From NCBI GenBank assembly GCA_016715465.1, contig JADKAA010000029.1, forward strand, positions 1,488,001 through 1,552,000: 64,000 bases of DNA, given 5' to 3'. Source of the DNA: Saprospiraceae bacterium. GTDB taxonomy: Bacteria > Bacteroidota > Bacteroidia > Chitinophagales > Saprospiraceae. The notes below the pieces were generated by a model. It was not told the DNA's origin, made no database searches, and worked only from the letters and a program-made list of their open reading frames with translations. The translations under genes and the position numbers were made by a program. This document shows, one piece after another, positions 1 through 9,619 of this stretch (positions within the stretch are counted from its first letter, which is position 1; every line of letters begins with the position of its first letter).

Positions 1-335
1 AAAAGCATCTGTCACCGCAGTTTTTTCGGCGACATTGTGGGTAGTAGCCCTGAAATTGGTGTTTGATTCTATAAGTACTACCTTTTGGCCATATCTTCGA
101 ATTGCACCAGTTTTTGCGTTCCTATTTTGCCGCGGTCAAAACCTATGTCATTGGATCCCAGGCCGGTGGCAAAATAATTAACCAGGATAAAATCCTTGTT
201 GAACTCCTTCAGTTTCAGGTATAGTTTACCTGTCTTTTCCTGCCACGTAAAATTGAAGTATCCGTTATAATCAGTAGCTGAAAGATCAAATTGTACCAAG
301 GTTAAAAGCAGAACCAGGAGGATGTTTTTTCGCAT
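1..335 (-). pseudogene. Zinc-dependent metalloprotease (DUF5117/DUF5118 type), N-terminal part, frameshifted
   Basis: N-terminal piece of a large secreted zinc metalloprotease of the DUF5117/DUF5118 type; the rest lies beyond the window edge. From the ATG at 335 there is a hydrophobic signal peptide, then the family pattern (a 'W-E-K-G-K-L' stretch followed by GLGSNDIGFDRGKIG and a VQFE stretch). The frame stops at 78-80, but the next frame continues at once with VLIESNTNFRATTHN, the expected family continuation, and stays open to base 1. The switch falls at the four-T run at 83-86 (AAAA on the coding strand); one more A restores the reading frame. An upstream ATG at 359 would add eight residues before the signal peptide and is less likely. 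The catalytic domain is not in view. Confidence 0.7.
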
Positions 336-462
336 AGTGACAAATTTATGTATCCTCAAATGTAATAAAAAGAAAGCTTTGTGATTTGGACAATTTTAAT
401 AATCTCAAGGAATACAAAATCGACACACTCAAAAGGCAAACCAGGAATTTGGGGGTTCCCGG

Positions 463-1515
463 TTAATAGGTTGAAAGTCTGCCCTGGCCGGTCTTTTTCT
501 TTGCTGTCAACAAAGTACGTATAAGGCGCCCTACTTTTTCACTTTCCGTAAGGAAGCCATCGTGACCCAAATCGGAGTGGATTTCTGCGTACCTGGCTTC
601 AGGTATGGCCTCCGCTAAAAACCGCTGCTCCGAAGTGGGAAAGAGGAAATCAGTGGAAATGCCGATGACCAATGTTTGGGCTGTTATTTGTCCAAGTGCC
701 TCTTCCGCAGAAGATCTCATTCTGGCCACATTGTGACTGTCCATGGTTTTGGTTATGGTATAATAACAATGGGCATCAAACCGATTAACCAGTTTATCTC
801 CCTGATATCTTTGGTATGATGCAGCCCTGAAGTCGTCGATACCTGACCCTTCATCTTTCTGGGTAGCTTTGTAACCCCTGTAAGTGCGGTAACTCAACAT
901 GGCAATGGACCTGGCAGCTTTCAATCCCCTGGCACCGGCATCTCTGTACGGTTCCACCCAGGACTGATCTGCCTCTATTGCCATGCGCTGACTTTCGTTA
1001 AAAGCAATGCCCCATGCCGATTGCCGCGCATTGGTGGCAATGAGTATGAGTTTTTGAATCAATGCCGGTTCTACAATAGCCCATTCCATTGCGATCTGAC
1101 CGCCAAGCGAGGCACCAATCAATAGTTTGATGGTGTCCAATTCAAGAGATATCCTGAGTTCATTGAAAATATTGGCAATATCCCGGGTTGTAAATACAGG
1201 AAAATCATGGTAATAACTTTTACCGATTTCTGCATTTACCGAAAGTGGAGAAATAGAGCCATAGGGTGATCCGGGATTATTAACACAAATGATAAAATGA
1301 TCTTCAGGGTCAATGGCCTTTCCATGACCTACTACACCCGGCCACCATTCATTTGGATTGCTATTGCCCGTTAGCGCGTGAACGACCCAGATGGCATTGT
1401 CCTTTGCAGCATTCAATTTGCCAAATGTCTGATATGCCAAATGGAGTCCGGTCACTATGCGACCAGACTCGAGCGTGTAATTCTCCTGATGATGATAATG
1501 CAAAACTTGATCCAT
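463..1515 (-). CDS. metX: Homoserine O-acetyltransferase
   Basis: Transfers an acetyl group from acetyl-CoA to homoserine in the first committed step of transsulfuration/sulfhydrylation methionine synthesis; cytoplasmic. The 350 residues show the alpha/beta-hydrolase fold of the MetX family: the conserved NPGSPYGS region near residue 80, a nucleophile elbow GASLGGQ with Ser136 (the family more often has GGSMGGM), and acid and base residues at about Asp289 (STDFLFP) and His318 (DLGHDGFL). Length is near the family norm. It is transcribed alone on the minus strand. A succinyl-transferring relative cannot be excluded from sequence alone, but acetyltransferase is the usual activity. No methionine-related riboswitch is recognisable upstream. 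Confidence 0.9.
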   Translation of the reverse strand: MDQVLHYHHQENYTLESGRIVTGLHLAYQTFGKLNAAKDNAIWVVHALTGNSNPNEWWPGVVGHGKAIDPEDHFIICVNNPGSPYGSISPLSVNAEIGKSYYHDFPVFTTRDIANIFNELRISLELDTIKLLIGASLGGQIAMEWAIVEPALIQKLILIATNARQSAWGIAFNESQRMAIEADQSWVEPYRDAGARGLKAARSIAMLSYRTYRGYKATQKDEGSGIDDFRAASYQRYQGDKLVNRFDAHCYYTITKTMDSHNVARMRSSAEEALGQITAQTLVIGISTDFLFPTSEQRFLAEAIPEARYAEIHSDLGHDGFLTESEKVGRLIRTLLTAKKKTGQGRLSTY

Positions 1516-1846
1516 AATTCAAAAAAAATATTGTTGTAATTCAATATGATGGCAATTCACCTGTCTGCGCATACAGCCTTTATTACTTAGAAATAAAATG
1601 GTAACCCGCAGTCGCCGGGTGATTTCAACCTCTGTGAAAACAGCACAAACACATGAACTGTGATGCCGATAATCGATGTAAGAAAATGGATGTGATTTGT
1701 TTGTTCATTTCATTTATTTGATCATTCATATTTCCCAAAATTGGGCAGGATTTGGCACCTTTCATCTGGAGGTTGCCTGAGGATCAAAGAGCCCGTTCTC
1801 TCCCCTCATCTTTATAATAAAAAATGTTAAAACAGGAAAGCCCGTA
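1516..1846. other. Intergenic region, no gene seen
   Basis: Contains the metX leader and the 3' side of the following minus-strand gene. The only structure I see is a short hairpin in the metX leader (ACCCG at 1604-1608 with CGGGT at 1616-1620). It does not resemble a known SAM riboswitch. No convincing ORF. Confidence 0.5.
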
Positions 1847-4618
1847 CTAAGACCCCCTGAACATCATCCTGTGACCTTGCACCTCTTGCTGAGCGGGCTT
1901 AAAACCCGATAATCTGTAACTAAGGCTAAACAAGCCAAAACGGCCGATGGCATTGGTAGTAAGTTCTTCAATATAAGTTTCCGTTGCGCTTCGGGTAATG
2001 CCCTGACCCGCATTGAAGATATCTGCAACGCGTATCTTTGCTGTGAGCCTGTCGTTGAGAAATCTTTTAGAAACGGCCGCATTAACCATCGTCAACCTGG
2101 CTGCCTCATCAAAAGATGCGCCGGTATAAATGGCATGACTGCCATCTCCATCCAGGCTCCATCCCTTTCCAAAATTGACCAACATGGTGGATCTAAACAA
2201 ATGGGTAAGATAGTTTGCATTCTGAAATGTACTTACCGAATATGCATTTTCACTATAGGAAGCCTCATAGGCCACCATCAGGGAAACGATACTGTTGTTT
2301 GTGTTTTCGAGTTCAAGTCCCATACGAGGAGATGTGGTTGTCACATCGTTTTCTACCTGATTCACATAATTGATTGCTTTGCTGATAGAACCGCCTCCAA
2401 AAATCCTGAACTTGGTTTTTAACGCCCTGATGGGACTGGAGTAGGTGAAATTTAAACTGGCATTTTGCTGATTACTGGTATTGAGTGGTGTACTGGTTCG
2501 TATAAGGTCCTCGTTTATGACCTGCGCAGTAACGATTTTATCTTTTGTATATCTCAAGTTGAGAAAGGCAAAGAAATTCCTGAAATTAAAGTTGTCAAAA
2601 AAGCTGTAGCGGATATTGACACTGTGCGCATACTCGGGTCTGAGTTTGGGATTACCCTGGTACACGTTCAACGGATTAGAGTTATCTACAATCGCTTGTA
2701 ATTGTGTCAGCGAAGGTTCATTGATGTTGGTGTTATAGCGTAATCGAAGGTTTTTATCAATCCAGTTGACTGTAAAGGATGGAAGAAAATAATCAAATTT
2801 CGGGTTTAAGGGTGATGAACCAGGAATATCATTGCTGCCCTTCAAAACAGAGCGTTGAAAGACCAAATCCAAGTTAATGCTGTATTTCTCATCATCTTTG
2901 GTATATATCAGGGAAGCCCGATCGTATCCAATGGTATTGTTCGAGACCGAACTTAACAACTCATCAAAGATTCTGTTGTTTGCATTGTACAGGTCGATGT
3001 TGAAGAAATCTTTGTCCTGAAGGGATGAATAATTTCTTTTTGAATAACCCAGACCCAGGTAATTTTTTTTGCCCAGTGGTTCTTTGTATTCGGTATAAAT
3101 CCGGTAATTGTCATTGTCTGAAATACTGATCTGATCTTGCAGCAGACTGTCAAACAAATTATCCCTGTAAAAAAGGCTGATCCTGTCCACGTAATAGTCA
3201 GATTCATTCACGGTATTGCCGTAACTGCCTTCAAAAGAAAAAACCCGGCCCGGTTTTCGCATGCGCTTGGTGAAAACGCCCCTGAAAGAAAGGTCCTTCA
3301 GGTCAGTTTTGTTGACATCCTCCTGATTGATGGAGTTTCTTGGAAGTCCATTTAAAAACTGAGCTTCTGTAGTGCCATTTGACCTCGCATCGGAGTTGTT
3401 GAACCTCGCTGAGGTTTCAATATCAATGCGATGAAAGGAATCCGGTTTGATTTGCGTGTTGAAATTCACCGTATGCCCTGTCTTACCTGTATTTGAGTTG
3501 GTCACTTCATCGGTAGTGTAACTGTTTTCTAAAAGAAAGTTCTGCCTCAGTGCCTTTTTATACAAGTCCTGATCTGAATACGACAAGAAGTAACTGGTGG
3601 TGAGCGTGAATTTTGGAGAAACCTCATAAAATAAGTTCAGACCCGCCGTGGCACTTTTAATTTGCCCGGTATTGGAATTGCCAAAATTGACAACACCTGA
3701 ATTATTGTTGCCTCTTCCGCCTGTGAATGCGTTACCGCCCATAAGGGTATTGTAATCGGAAAAACTAAAACCCTGATTGGATATGTTATTGAAATTTCCA
3801 AGGGATGAGATTTGAAACTTACTATTGAATTTATTAAAGGAAAGTTTGGTTTCAAATCGGTCGGACGTGCCATACCCTGCCATGACTTCACCAAATGTAC
3901 CAATCTTTTTATCGGGTTTCAATTCCAGGTTAATTACTTTTTCTGTTTCCCCATCACTTATGCCGGTAAACTCTGCTTTCTCAGATTTTTTATCAAAAAC
4001 CTGTACTTTTTTTATCGCGTCAGCCGGCAGATTCTGGGTGGCCATTTTAGGGTCGTTACCAAAGAATTTTTTTCCATCCACGGTTACTTTTGTAATTTCC
4101 TCGCCCTGGGCTGTAATGACACCACTGGCATCTACCTCGATGCCCGGCAACTTTTTGAGTAGTTCTTCAACTGTAGCATTGGGTCTTACCCGGTAAGCAT
4201 CGGCATTGTATTCTATGGTATCTTTTTTTATGCTAATCGGGATAAATTCGCTCTTCACCACTATCTCATCCAATAAGTTGTCGGCCGTATAAAGTGTGAT
4301 CAGCCCCAGGTCTATAATGGGTTCATCGCCGGCAAAAGTTATCAACTTTTCCACCGTACCATAACCCAGATAAGTAATCTGCATTCTTAATTCAGCCGGT
4401 TTTATATTTTTAATTTCAAAACTGCCCTTTTCATCGGAGGTTCCAAATGCCACAAGCACACTGTCTGCAGGGTTGAGAAATACGACAGAAGCACCAATCA
4501 GGGGTAATTTTTCTGCATCCTGAATACCTCCCCGAACGGTATATTTCTTTACCTGACCAAAGGATAAAAAAGCCGACATCATTAACAGGCTAAAGAATGA
4601 AATTTTAAGTTGTGTCAC
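1847..4618 (-). CDS. Outer-membrane beta-barrel protein with carboxypeptidase-regulatory-like domain
   Basis: A 923-residue outer-membrane protein of the TonB-receptor-like class (outer membrane beta-barrel family). A signal peptide (about 1-21) is followed by a carboxypeptidase D regulatory-like domain (about 25-105, with the GASVVFLNPADS and KGSFEIKNI elements), a plug-like domain (about 120-230, ending in DKKSEKAEFTGISDG) and a long Asn/Ser/Tyr-rich beta-strand repeat region forming the barrel. Proteins of this group import or export a ligand that cannot be read from sequence. A GLPGLI protein lies upstream on the same strand, a frequent pairing in Bacteroidota, so the two are probably co-expressed across a gap of about 180 bases. 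Confidence 0.8.
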   Translation of the reverse strand: MTQLKISFFSLLMMSAFLSFGQVKKYTVRGGIQDAEKLPLIGASVVFLNPADSVLVAFGTSDEKGSFEIKNIKPAELRMQITYLGYGTVEKLITFAGDEPIIDLGLITLYTADNLLDEIVVKSEFIPISIKKDTIEYNADAYRVRPNATVEELLKKLPGIEVDASGVITAQGEEITKVTVDGKKFFGNDPKMATQNLPADAIKKVQVFDKKSEKAEFTGISDGETEKVINLELKPDKKIGTFGEVMAGYGTSDRFETKLSFNKFNSKFQISSLGNFNNISNQGFSFSDYNTLMGGNAFTGGRGNNNSGVVNFGNSNTGQIKSATAGLNLFYEVSPKFTLTTSYFLSYSDQDLYKKALRQNFLLENSYTTDEVTNSNTGKTGHTVNFNTQIKPDSFHRIDIETSARFNNSDARSNGTTEAQFLNGLPRNSINQEDVNKTDLKDLSFRGVFTKRMRKPGRVFSFEGSYGNTVNESDYYVDRISLFYRDNLFDSLLQDQISISDNDNYRIYTEYKEPLGKKNYLGLGYSKRNYSSLQDKDFFNIDLYNANNRIFDELLSSVSNNTIGYDRASLIYTKDDEKYSINLDLVFQRSVLKGSNDIPGSSPLNPKFDYFLPSFTVNWIDKNLRLRYNTNINEPSLTQLQAIVDNSNPLNVYQGNPKLRPEYAHSVNIRYSFFDNFNFRNFFAFLNLRYTKDKIVTAQVINEDLIRTSTPLNTSNQQNASLNFTYSSPIRALKTKFRIFGGGSISKAINYVNQVENDVTTTSPRMGLELENTNNSIVSLMVAYEASYSENAYSVSTFQNANYLTHLFRSTMLVNFGKGWSLDGDGSHAIYTGASFDEAARLTMVNAAVSKRFLNDRLTAKIRVADIFNAGQGITRSATETYIEELTTNAIGRFGLFSLSYRLSGFKPAQQEVQGHRMMFRGS

Positions 4619-4795
4619 ACGACGAGAATTTATTATTTTCTAATTTGTTTTGAAGCCAACCGGTTTTGAGAATGCACAGTCTGCATGTTGAGCCTTTTAT
4701 TCTGGAATTGTCACTTCTGCACTGTTATTAACAAAAGGCCTGCCTTTAGGTACTTCCATAAAATGCTACCCAATAAGCATATGTGCTATGCACCA

Positions 4796-5536
4796 TTAAC
4801 CCCGAATCATCATACGGTTTCCCTGCCCTCCATACATTTGCCTCATTTCCTCCATCTTTTCCCTGCGCAATTTTTCAAATTCTTCACGAGTGATCAAGTC
4901 ACCTTTTGAGGGTTTGACAATGGGTGAATCACCGACAAAATCTTCTTCAACCATGGTGGCCAGTGTTACCTTTGATTCGCCTTCGGAAACTGCAAGGATC
5001 AGACCTGGAAGACCGAAGTAACCGGAAGGACCAACCGAAACTGAAATTTTAGGAGTAAACCAGGCGGTTACCTCCACTGTATCCTTCATGGTAGTCGCTT
5101 TTATACAGGTATAACCCAGGATGTCCCTCTGCTCACCGGAATGCAACTTCCATTTTATGGATAACAAACTTTCTTCAATGAGAAATTCTTTGCCAAACAT
5201 ATCGGCATAGGTCAACTGCTGTTCATTGCTGTAATCGCAGTAAACTTTTGGATCGACACCCTGTCTTCGCATTGCCCATCTTCCGCGGTTTGGGTTTTGC
5301 TCTTCTTCAACTTTATCTTCTTTGTTTACAATGTATATAGATTGCTCTTCTGTGGAAAAGAGGATTTTGTTGTTTATTCGGGATTTTGGCATGTTGGCTG
5401 CCATCTGCGGCGGCACATCGGCATTTTGGTCAAAATACATGGTTTCTGTATACTTCACCTTTAATGTGTTTTGAGCACAGGCATAGCCCGGGAAAAACAG
5501 AAAAAGAGGAAAAGTAAGGTAAAAGTAAAATTTCAT
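4796..5536 (-). CDS. GLPGLI family protein
   Basis: Secreted or periplasmic protein of 246 residues with a signal peptide (about 1-21). It carries the hexapeptide GLPGLI at 175-180, which names the family, preceded by the usual mid-protein pattern (a YTCIKAT stretch, then VTAWFTP). Function of the family is unknown; members sit next to TonB-dependent or other outer-membrane barrel genes, as here, where the barrel gene is downstream on the same strand. The C terminus is charged and rich in Met and Arg (EKMEEMRQMYGGQGNRMM), which is usual for these proteins. Confidence 0.85.
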   Translation of the reverse strand: MKFYFYLTFPLFLFFPGYACAQNTLKVKYTETMYFDQNADVPPQMAANMPKSRINNKILFSTEEQSIYIVNKEDKVEEEQNPNRGRWAMRRQGVDPKVYCDYSNEQQLTYADMFGKEFLIEESLLSIKWKLHSGEQRDILGYTCIKATTMKDTVEVTAWFTPKISVSVGPSGYFGLPGLILAVSEGESKVTLATMVEEDFVGDSPIVKPSKGDLITREEFEKLRREKMEEMRQMYGGQGNRMMIRG

Positions 5537-5662
5537 GGATGTTTCTAATGAATTTAAATATAAAGATATGGCAAAGGCCAGTCCCTCTGGGTCAATTACT
5601 TTTTTTTATCAAAACATTAACACAATTTTTCACATTGAGTTTAAAATGCCTATTTTAGCAAG

Positions 5663-6217
5663 ATGATGCAACGAATCAGTTTATGGCTTGCAAAACTCTG
5701 GGGCTTTCGGTTTACCGGAGCCATTGATCATATTCCGAGACGCGTTATGTTTGTAGTTATGCCCCATACTTCAAATTGGGACTTTCCTCTTGGTCTGATT
5801 ACCCGGGGTGCGCTAAAACTAAAATTACGCTTTATTGCCAAGAATTCACTTTTTAAATGGCCGTATGGTTTTATATTCAGGTGGCTGGGTGGTATCCCCG
5901 TTGACAGGTCCAAAAGCCAAAATTTTGTGCACAATGTGGTTAAGTCCATCGAAAAATATGACGACATTTCCCTTGCCATGTCACCAGAAGGTACACGCAA
6001 AAGAACGGATAAACTCAAGTCCGGGTTTTACTGGATTGCCATGGAGGCAAAAATGCCCCTGGTGATGGTAAAATTTGACTTCGGAAATAAAGAGGTTAAT
6101 TTTTCGGAACCCATGGTCCCCGTAGGAGATTACGAGGCAGACCTGAGTAAAATCGTTGCCCACTTTAAAGGGGTAAAGGGATATAATCCGGAACAGGGTT
6201 ATTTATTTGAAACATAA
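5663..6217 (+). CDS. Lysophospholipid acyltransferase family protein (PlsC-like)
   Basis: Membrane-associated acyltransferase of the PlsC/AGPAT superfamily. The HX4D catalytic motif is His35-Thr-Ser-Asn-Trp-Asp40, and the acceptor-binding motif is SPEGTR at 107-112. At 184 residues it is shorter than 1-acyl-glycerol-3-phosphate acyltransferase proper (about 240) and fits the short Bacteroidota subgroup lacking N-terminal transmembrane helices. Acceptor unknown. An ATG preceded by a TATTTTAG promoter-like element (one mismatch to TAnnTTTG) fits the chosen start. It is followed after 12 bases by an enoyl-CoA hydratase gene, so the two probably share a transcript. Confidence 0.8.
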   Translation: MMQRISLWLAKLWGFRFTGAIDHIPRRVMFVVMPHTSNWDFPLGLITRGALKLKLRFIAKNSLFKWPYGFIFRWLGGIPVDRSKSQNFVHNVVKSIEKYDDISLAMSPEGTRKRTDKLKSGFYWIAMEAKMPLVMVKFDFGNKEVNFSEPMVPVGDYEADLSKIVAHFKGVKGYNPEQGYLFET

Positions 6218-6229
6218 AATAAAACTGCA

Positions 6230-7003
6230 ATGTCATTGTTATTTGAAGTGAAGGAAAACATCGGCGTCATTACACTTAACAGGCCGGAAAAATACAACAG
6301 CGTTATTGAATCGCTGGCCAAAGCATTTCAGCAGGCACTTGATGAATGCAATGAGCGGGAGGACATTAAGGCCGTCTATATAACGGGACAGGGCAAGGCC
6401 TTTTGCGCCGGACAAGATCTTGCGGAGGTCATTGACCCTAATGGTCCCGCTCTCAGCACGATTGTATCTTTCCATTTTAATCCCATCATCTCTAAAATCA
6501 GGTACCTCACCAAGCCGGTGGTTGCTGCAGTCAACGGCGTAGCGGCCGGTGCCGGTGCCAATATCGCGCTGGCATGCGATGTGGTGGTGGCCGCTGAATC
6601 TGCCAGCTTCATTCAGGCGTTTTCAAAAATTGGTTTGATTCCCGACAGCGGAGGCACTTTTTTTCTGCCCAGGCTGGTGGGCTTCCAAAAAGCTTCGGCA
6701 CTTATCATGTTGGGCGATAAAGTTTCAGCGATTGAAGCAGAAAAGATGAATATGATCTATAAGTGGTTCCCGGATGCTGATTTTGCTGAAGCTTCCTGGA
6801 ACATTGCCAAACAGCTGGCTTCGTTACCCACCAAGGCACTTTGGTTGTCAAAAGAAGCGCTGAATCACAGCCATCTTAATAACATCGACCAACAGTTGTC
6901 CCTTGAAGACAGTCTGCAGACCAAAGCCGGTGAAAGTTACGATTATCAGGAAGGAGTAAAAGCATTTATCGAAAAAAGGAAACCCCAATTCAAAGGCCAC
7001 TGA
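6230..7003 (+). CDS. Enoyl-CoA hydratase/isomerase family protein, PaaG-like
   Basis: Crotonase-fold enzyme of 257 residues acting on an acyl-CoA in the cytoplasm. The oxyanion-hole segments are AFCAGQDL (57-64) and NGVAAGAGAN (102-111), and the catalytic loop is IPDSGGT (137-143) with Asp139. The IPDSGG form, with Asp instead of the Glu of classic hydratases, is typical of PaaG-type isomerases (oxepin-CoA forming, or cis/trans dienoyl-CoA isomerases). No other phenylacetate genes are nearby, so the substrate is uncertain and I give no symbol. It follows the acyltransferase closely and overlaps the end of the convergent DUF423 gene by 14 bases. Confidence 0.8.
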   Translation: MSLLFEVKENIGVITLNRPEKYNSVIESLAKAFQQALDECNEREDIKAVYITGQGKAFCAGQDLAEVIDPNGPALSTIVSFHFNPIISKIRYLTKPVVAAVNGVAAGAGANIALACDVVVAAESASFIQAFSKIGLIPDSGGTFFLPRLVGFQKASALIMLGDKVSAIEAEKMNMIYKWFPDADFAEASWNIAKQLASLPTKALWLSKEALNHSHLNNIDQQLSLEDSLQTKAGESYDYQEGVKAFIEKRKPQFKGH

Positions 7004-7400
7004 TTTGTGCCCGGTCGCCTTTGTAACAGGCCATCCCCAGATAAACCCACCCGGCAAGAAACATAAGACCACCGAAAGGAGTAATCGGTCCGAGCCATGG
7101 TGCTTCTACGTGCCAGGCTTTAAGTAAAGCGATTGCATACAATGAACCCGAGAAAAGAATGATGCCAATGCCAAAGGCAAAATAAGCCCTCTTCAACAAT
7201 GGATTCCCGTCCAGTTTACCTGCCATGAGGCACAGGGCCATGGCAAAGGTGTGGAAAAACTGATATTCTACCGCAGTTTCAAAGGCATGGAGTGTGCGCT
7301 CTTCCAGTAAAGCCCGCAAACCATGGGCTCCAAATGCCCCTAAAGCCACGGCGATAAAGCCAGAGATGGCAATTGCCATGAAATGATTTTTTTGATTCAT
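6990..7400 (-). CDS. DUF423 family small membrane protein
   Basis: Integral membrane protein of 136 residues with four predicted helices and the conserved DUF423 N-terminal pattern (GFIAVALGAFGAHGL, then an AVEYQFFHTFAM stretch). The family (YgdD/TMEM256-like) has no settled function. The start codon lies two bases after the end of the upstream ung gene region, so the two minus-strand genes are probably one operon. The 3' end overlaps the convergent enoyl-CoA hydratase gene. Confidence 0.85.
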   Translation of the reverse strand: MNQKNHFMAIAISGFIAVALGAFGAHGLRALLEERTLHAFETAVEYQFFHTFAMALCLMAGKLDGNPLLKRAYFAFGIGIILFSGSLYAIALLKAWHVEAPWLGPITPFGGLMFLAGWVYLGMACYKGDRAQISGL

Positions 7401-7402
7401 TA

Positions 7403-8083
7403 CTAAGTTATTTGCCAGTTTACAGCCGTTGTACCCTTAGAAACGAGGTAGTCATTGGCTTTACTAAAATGGTGGTTATTAAAAAATGCATTGCCCGCCA
7501 AAGGAGACGGGTGGGCTGATGTCAGAATAAGGTGTTTTTTTTCATCAATAAGTGGAGCTTTGGCTTTGGCAAAATTACCCCAAAGCATAAATACTTTTCC
7601 GTCCAGTCTCTGACTGGCACCCGATATCACCGCATCGGTGAAAGTTTGCCAACCGATCTTACTGTGAGAAAGAGGTTTATTTTGCTCTACCGTCAAAAAA
7701 GCATTGAGTAACAGTACTCCTTGATTGGCCCAGGCAGTAAGGTCTCCATGTACAGGCATGGTGCAGCCTAAATCGAGTTTTAACTCCTTGAAAATATTTA
7801 CCAGGGAGGGTGGGATCCGCACACCGGCAGGTACAGAGAAACAAAGCCCCATGGCTTCACCCGGATTATGATAGGGGTCCTGGCCAAGAATAATGACTTT
7901 AAGTTTATCTACGGGTGTAAGCTCAAAAGCCCTGAAAATTTGCTGACCCGGTGGATAGATTATTTTGCCAATCTCCTTCTCCTGGTGAAGAAAGCTTCGT
8001 ACAGCCTGAAAGTACGGTTGGGCAAACTCATCGCGAAGAAAGCCTTTCCAACTCTCCTCTATTTTTACATCTTGAATATTCAT
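7403..8083 (-). CDS. ung: Uracil-DNA glycosylase
   Basis: Removes uracil from DNA in base excision repair. The 226 residues are the full family length. The water-activating motif GQDPYH is at 67-72 with catalytic Asp69, and the minor-groove intercalation loop HPSPL is at 191-195 with His191. These place it in family 1 (Ung). It stands head-to-head with the permease gene and is followed immediately by the DUF423 gene. Confidence 0.95.
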   Translation of the reverse strand: MNIQDVKIEESWKGFLRDEFAQPYFQAVRSFLHQEKEIGKIIYPPGQQIFRAFELTPVDKLKVIILGQDPYHNPGEAMGLCFSVPAGVRIPPSLVNIFKELKLDLGCTMPVHGDLTAWANQGVLLLNAFLTVEQNKPLSHSKIGWQTFTDAVISGASQRLDGKVFMLWGNFAKAKAPLIDEKKHLILTSAHPSPLAGNAFFNNHHFSKANDYLVSKGTTAVNWQIT

Positions 8084-8206
8084 CGTGCAATTTTACTAAT
8101 AATTGAGCCAGCGATCATGCATTTACTTCAAATGTTTTCCACCATTCAGCCGGAGCAAATTTTGGGCTGTAAAGGATAATTGTATCTTAGCATACAAATC
8201 GCCATT

Positions 8207-9559
8207 ATGAATCAGACACACAACACCCAATTGCTGAAGTTACTTGGTATTGGCTTCGGCATTGCGGCTACTATGGGGGGTACGATAGGGACAGGTATCC
8301 TCAGAAAACCGGGTCCGATTGCGGCTCAGGTTGGTGAACCCTGGCTGATTCTGCTGTTGTGGCTTGCCGTGGGAATTTATGCTTTTCTGGGTGTGCTCTG
8401 CGTAATTGAACTTGCTGTTTCCATGCCACAGGCTGGTAGCTGGTACGTTTATGCCCGCCGGGCTTTTGGCAATTATTTTGGCTTTCTTACTGGCATAACC
8501 AGTTGGCTGGGTACCGTTTCTGCCCTCGGTTTTGGTGCCTATACATTCAGTGAATTTATATCCCTTCTCACAGGCAACGAAGACCACAATTCATGGATCG
8601 CCATTGGCATCATCGTCTTCTTTACTGCACTTCACCTGATTGGTACCCATATTGGTGGTAAGTCTCAACAGATACTGACCTACACCAATGCAATTGGGCT
8701 GATAATATTTGTCGTATTGTGTTTTACCTTGGGACATAAGGTGGAAGCCGTTGCCCTTCAACAAACGGTTGAACGTACCGCAGGGGCCGGCATGCTCGCG
8801 GGTATCATTACCGCATTGCAAGCCATTTTTTACACCTATGATGGCTGGCACACCGCCTCCTATTTTTCAGAAGAAAACAAAGATCCAGCAAAAACAATGC
8901 CTCGATCCATGATCATAGGCGTCATTTCCATCATTTCCATTTACCTGCTCGTCAATGCTGCCATTCTGTATGTAGTGCCAATCGATCAGCTGGTTACTTC
9001 CAAACTTGCTGCCGCTACTGCCATGGGCCTGCTCTTCGGCGAAGGAGCTACACGCTTTGTCACCGTTTTCCTGCTGGTCTCCGTTCTGGGTATCCTAAAC
9101 TCTCAAAGTATGTTTGCACCCAGGGTCATTTATTCCATGGGACGCGATGGCCTGTTTGTAAAATTCACCACCTGGGTCAACAAAGCCGGAACACCCTATC
9201 TTGCCCTCATCCTTACTACATCACTTTCCATCCTTCTTATCCTGAGCGGCAAAGAAACTTGCGGTAAATTATCAGACATCGCCACCTTTTTCTTTGTACT
9301 TTCCTATGCTGCCGGTTTTGTTTCACTTATTCGACTGCGAACCACAGAACCCGATCTCCCCAGACCTTTTAAAGTACCAATGTACCCCTATCTGCCCATT
9401 GCCATGACAGTGCTCTCTTTGCTATTTCTTGCAGGAGCCGTTTACAGTGACCTGGGAAGCAGCAAATTCGGACTCATTTTTATCTTGGTTTCCTATCCAG
9501 CTTTCCTGGTAATCCGCAAAATGAATAAGGTTGAAGTCTTACCTGTTATGAGAAAGTAA
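8207..9559 (+). CDS. APC family amino-acid permease
   Basis: Inner-membrane amino-acid/polyamine transporter of about 450 residues with 12 predicted helices. The first helix contains the substrate-binding GTIGTGIL pattern typical of the APC superfamily, and the conserved YDGWHTASYFSEE stretch lies near residue 220. The frame is open from a TTG at 8180, but the ATG at 8207 (MNQTHNTQ) places the first helix in the usual position, and a promoter-like TATCTTAG overlaps the upstream codons, so I take 8207. Substrate not determinable. It converges with coaD across a hairpin. Confidence 0.85.
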   Translation: MNQTHNTQLLKLLGIGFGIAATMGGTIGTGILRKPGPIAAQVGEPWLILLLWLAVGIYAFLGVLCVIELAVSMPQAGSWYVYARRAFGNYFGFLTGITSWLGTVSALGFGAYTFSEFISLLTGNEDHNSWIAIGIIVFFTALHLIGTHIGGKSQQILTYTNAIGLIIFVVLCFTLGHKVEAVALQQTVERTAGAGMLAGIITALQAIFYTYDGWHTASYFSEENKDPAKTMPRSMIIGVISIISIYLLVNAAILYVVPIDQLVTSKLAAATAMGLLFGEGATRFVTVFLLVSVLGILNSQSMFAPRVIYSMGRDGLFVKFTTWVNKAGTPYLALILTTSLSILLILSGKETCGKLSDIATFFFVLSYAAGFVSLIRLRTTEPDLPRPFKVPMYPYLPIAMTVLSLLFLAGAVYSDLGSSKFGLIFILVSYPAFLVIRKMNKVEVLPVMRK

Positions 9560-9563
9560 CCCG

Positions 9564-9616
9564 ATTATTTTCTGCACGCCATTTGAACATATTTAGCTGT
9601 GTGGACAGAAAATAAT
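9564..9616. terminator. Hairpin between convergent genes
   Basis: Perfect 11-base inverted repeat, ATTATTTTCTG at 9564-9574 and CAGAAAATAAT at 9606-9616, in the short gap between the convergent permease and coaD genes. The position suits a bidirectional terminator, but the 31-base loop is long. Confidence 0.45.
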
Positions 9617-9619
9617 GGC

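Noticed and set aside
1516..1700. SAM-type riboswitch upstream of metX
   Set aside because: Only a weak five-base hairpin is present; conserved riboswitch core sequences are absent.
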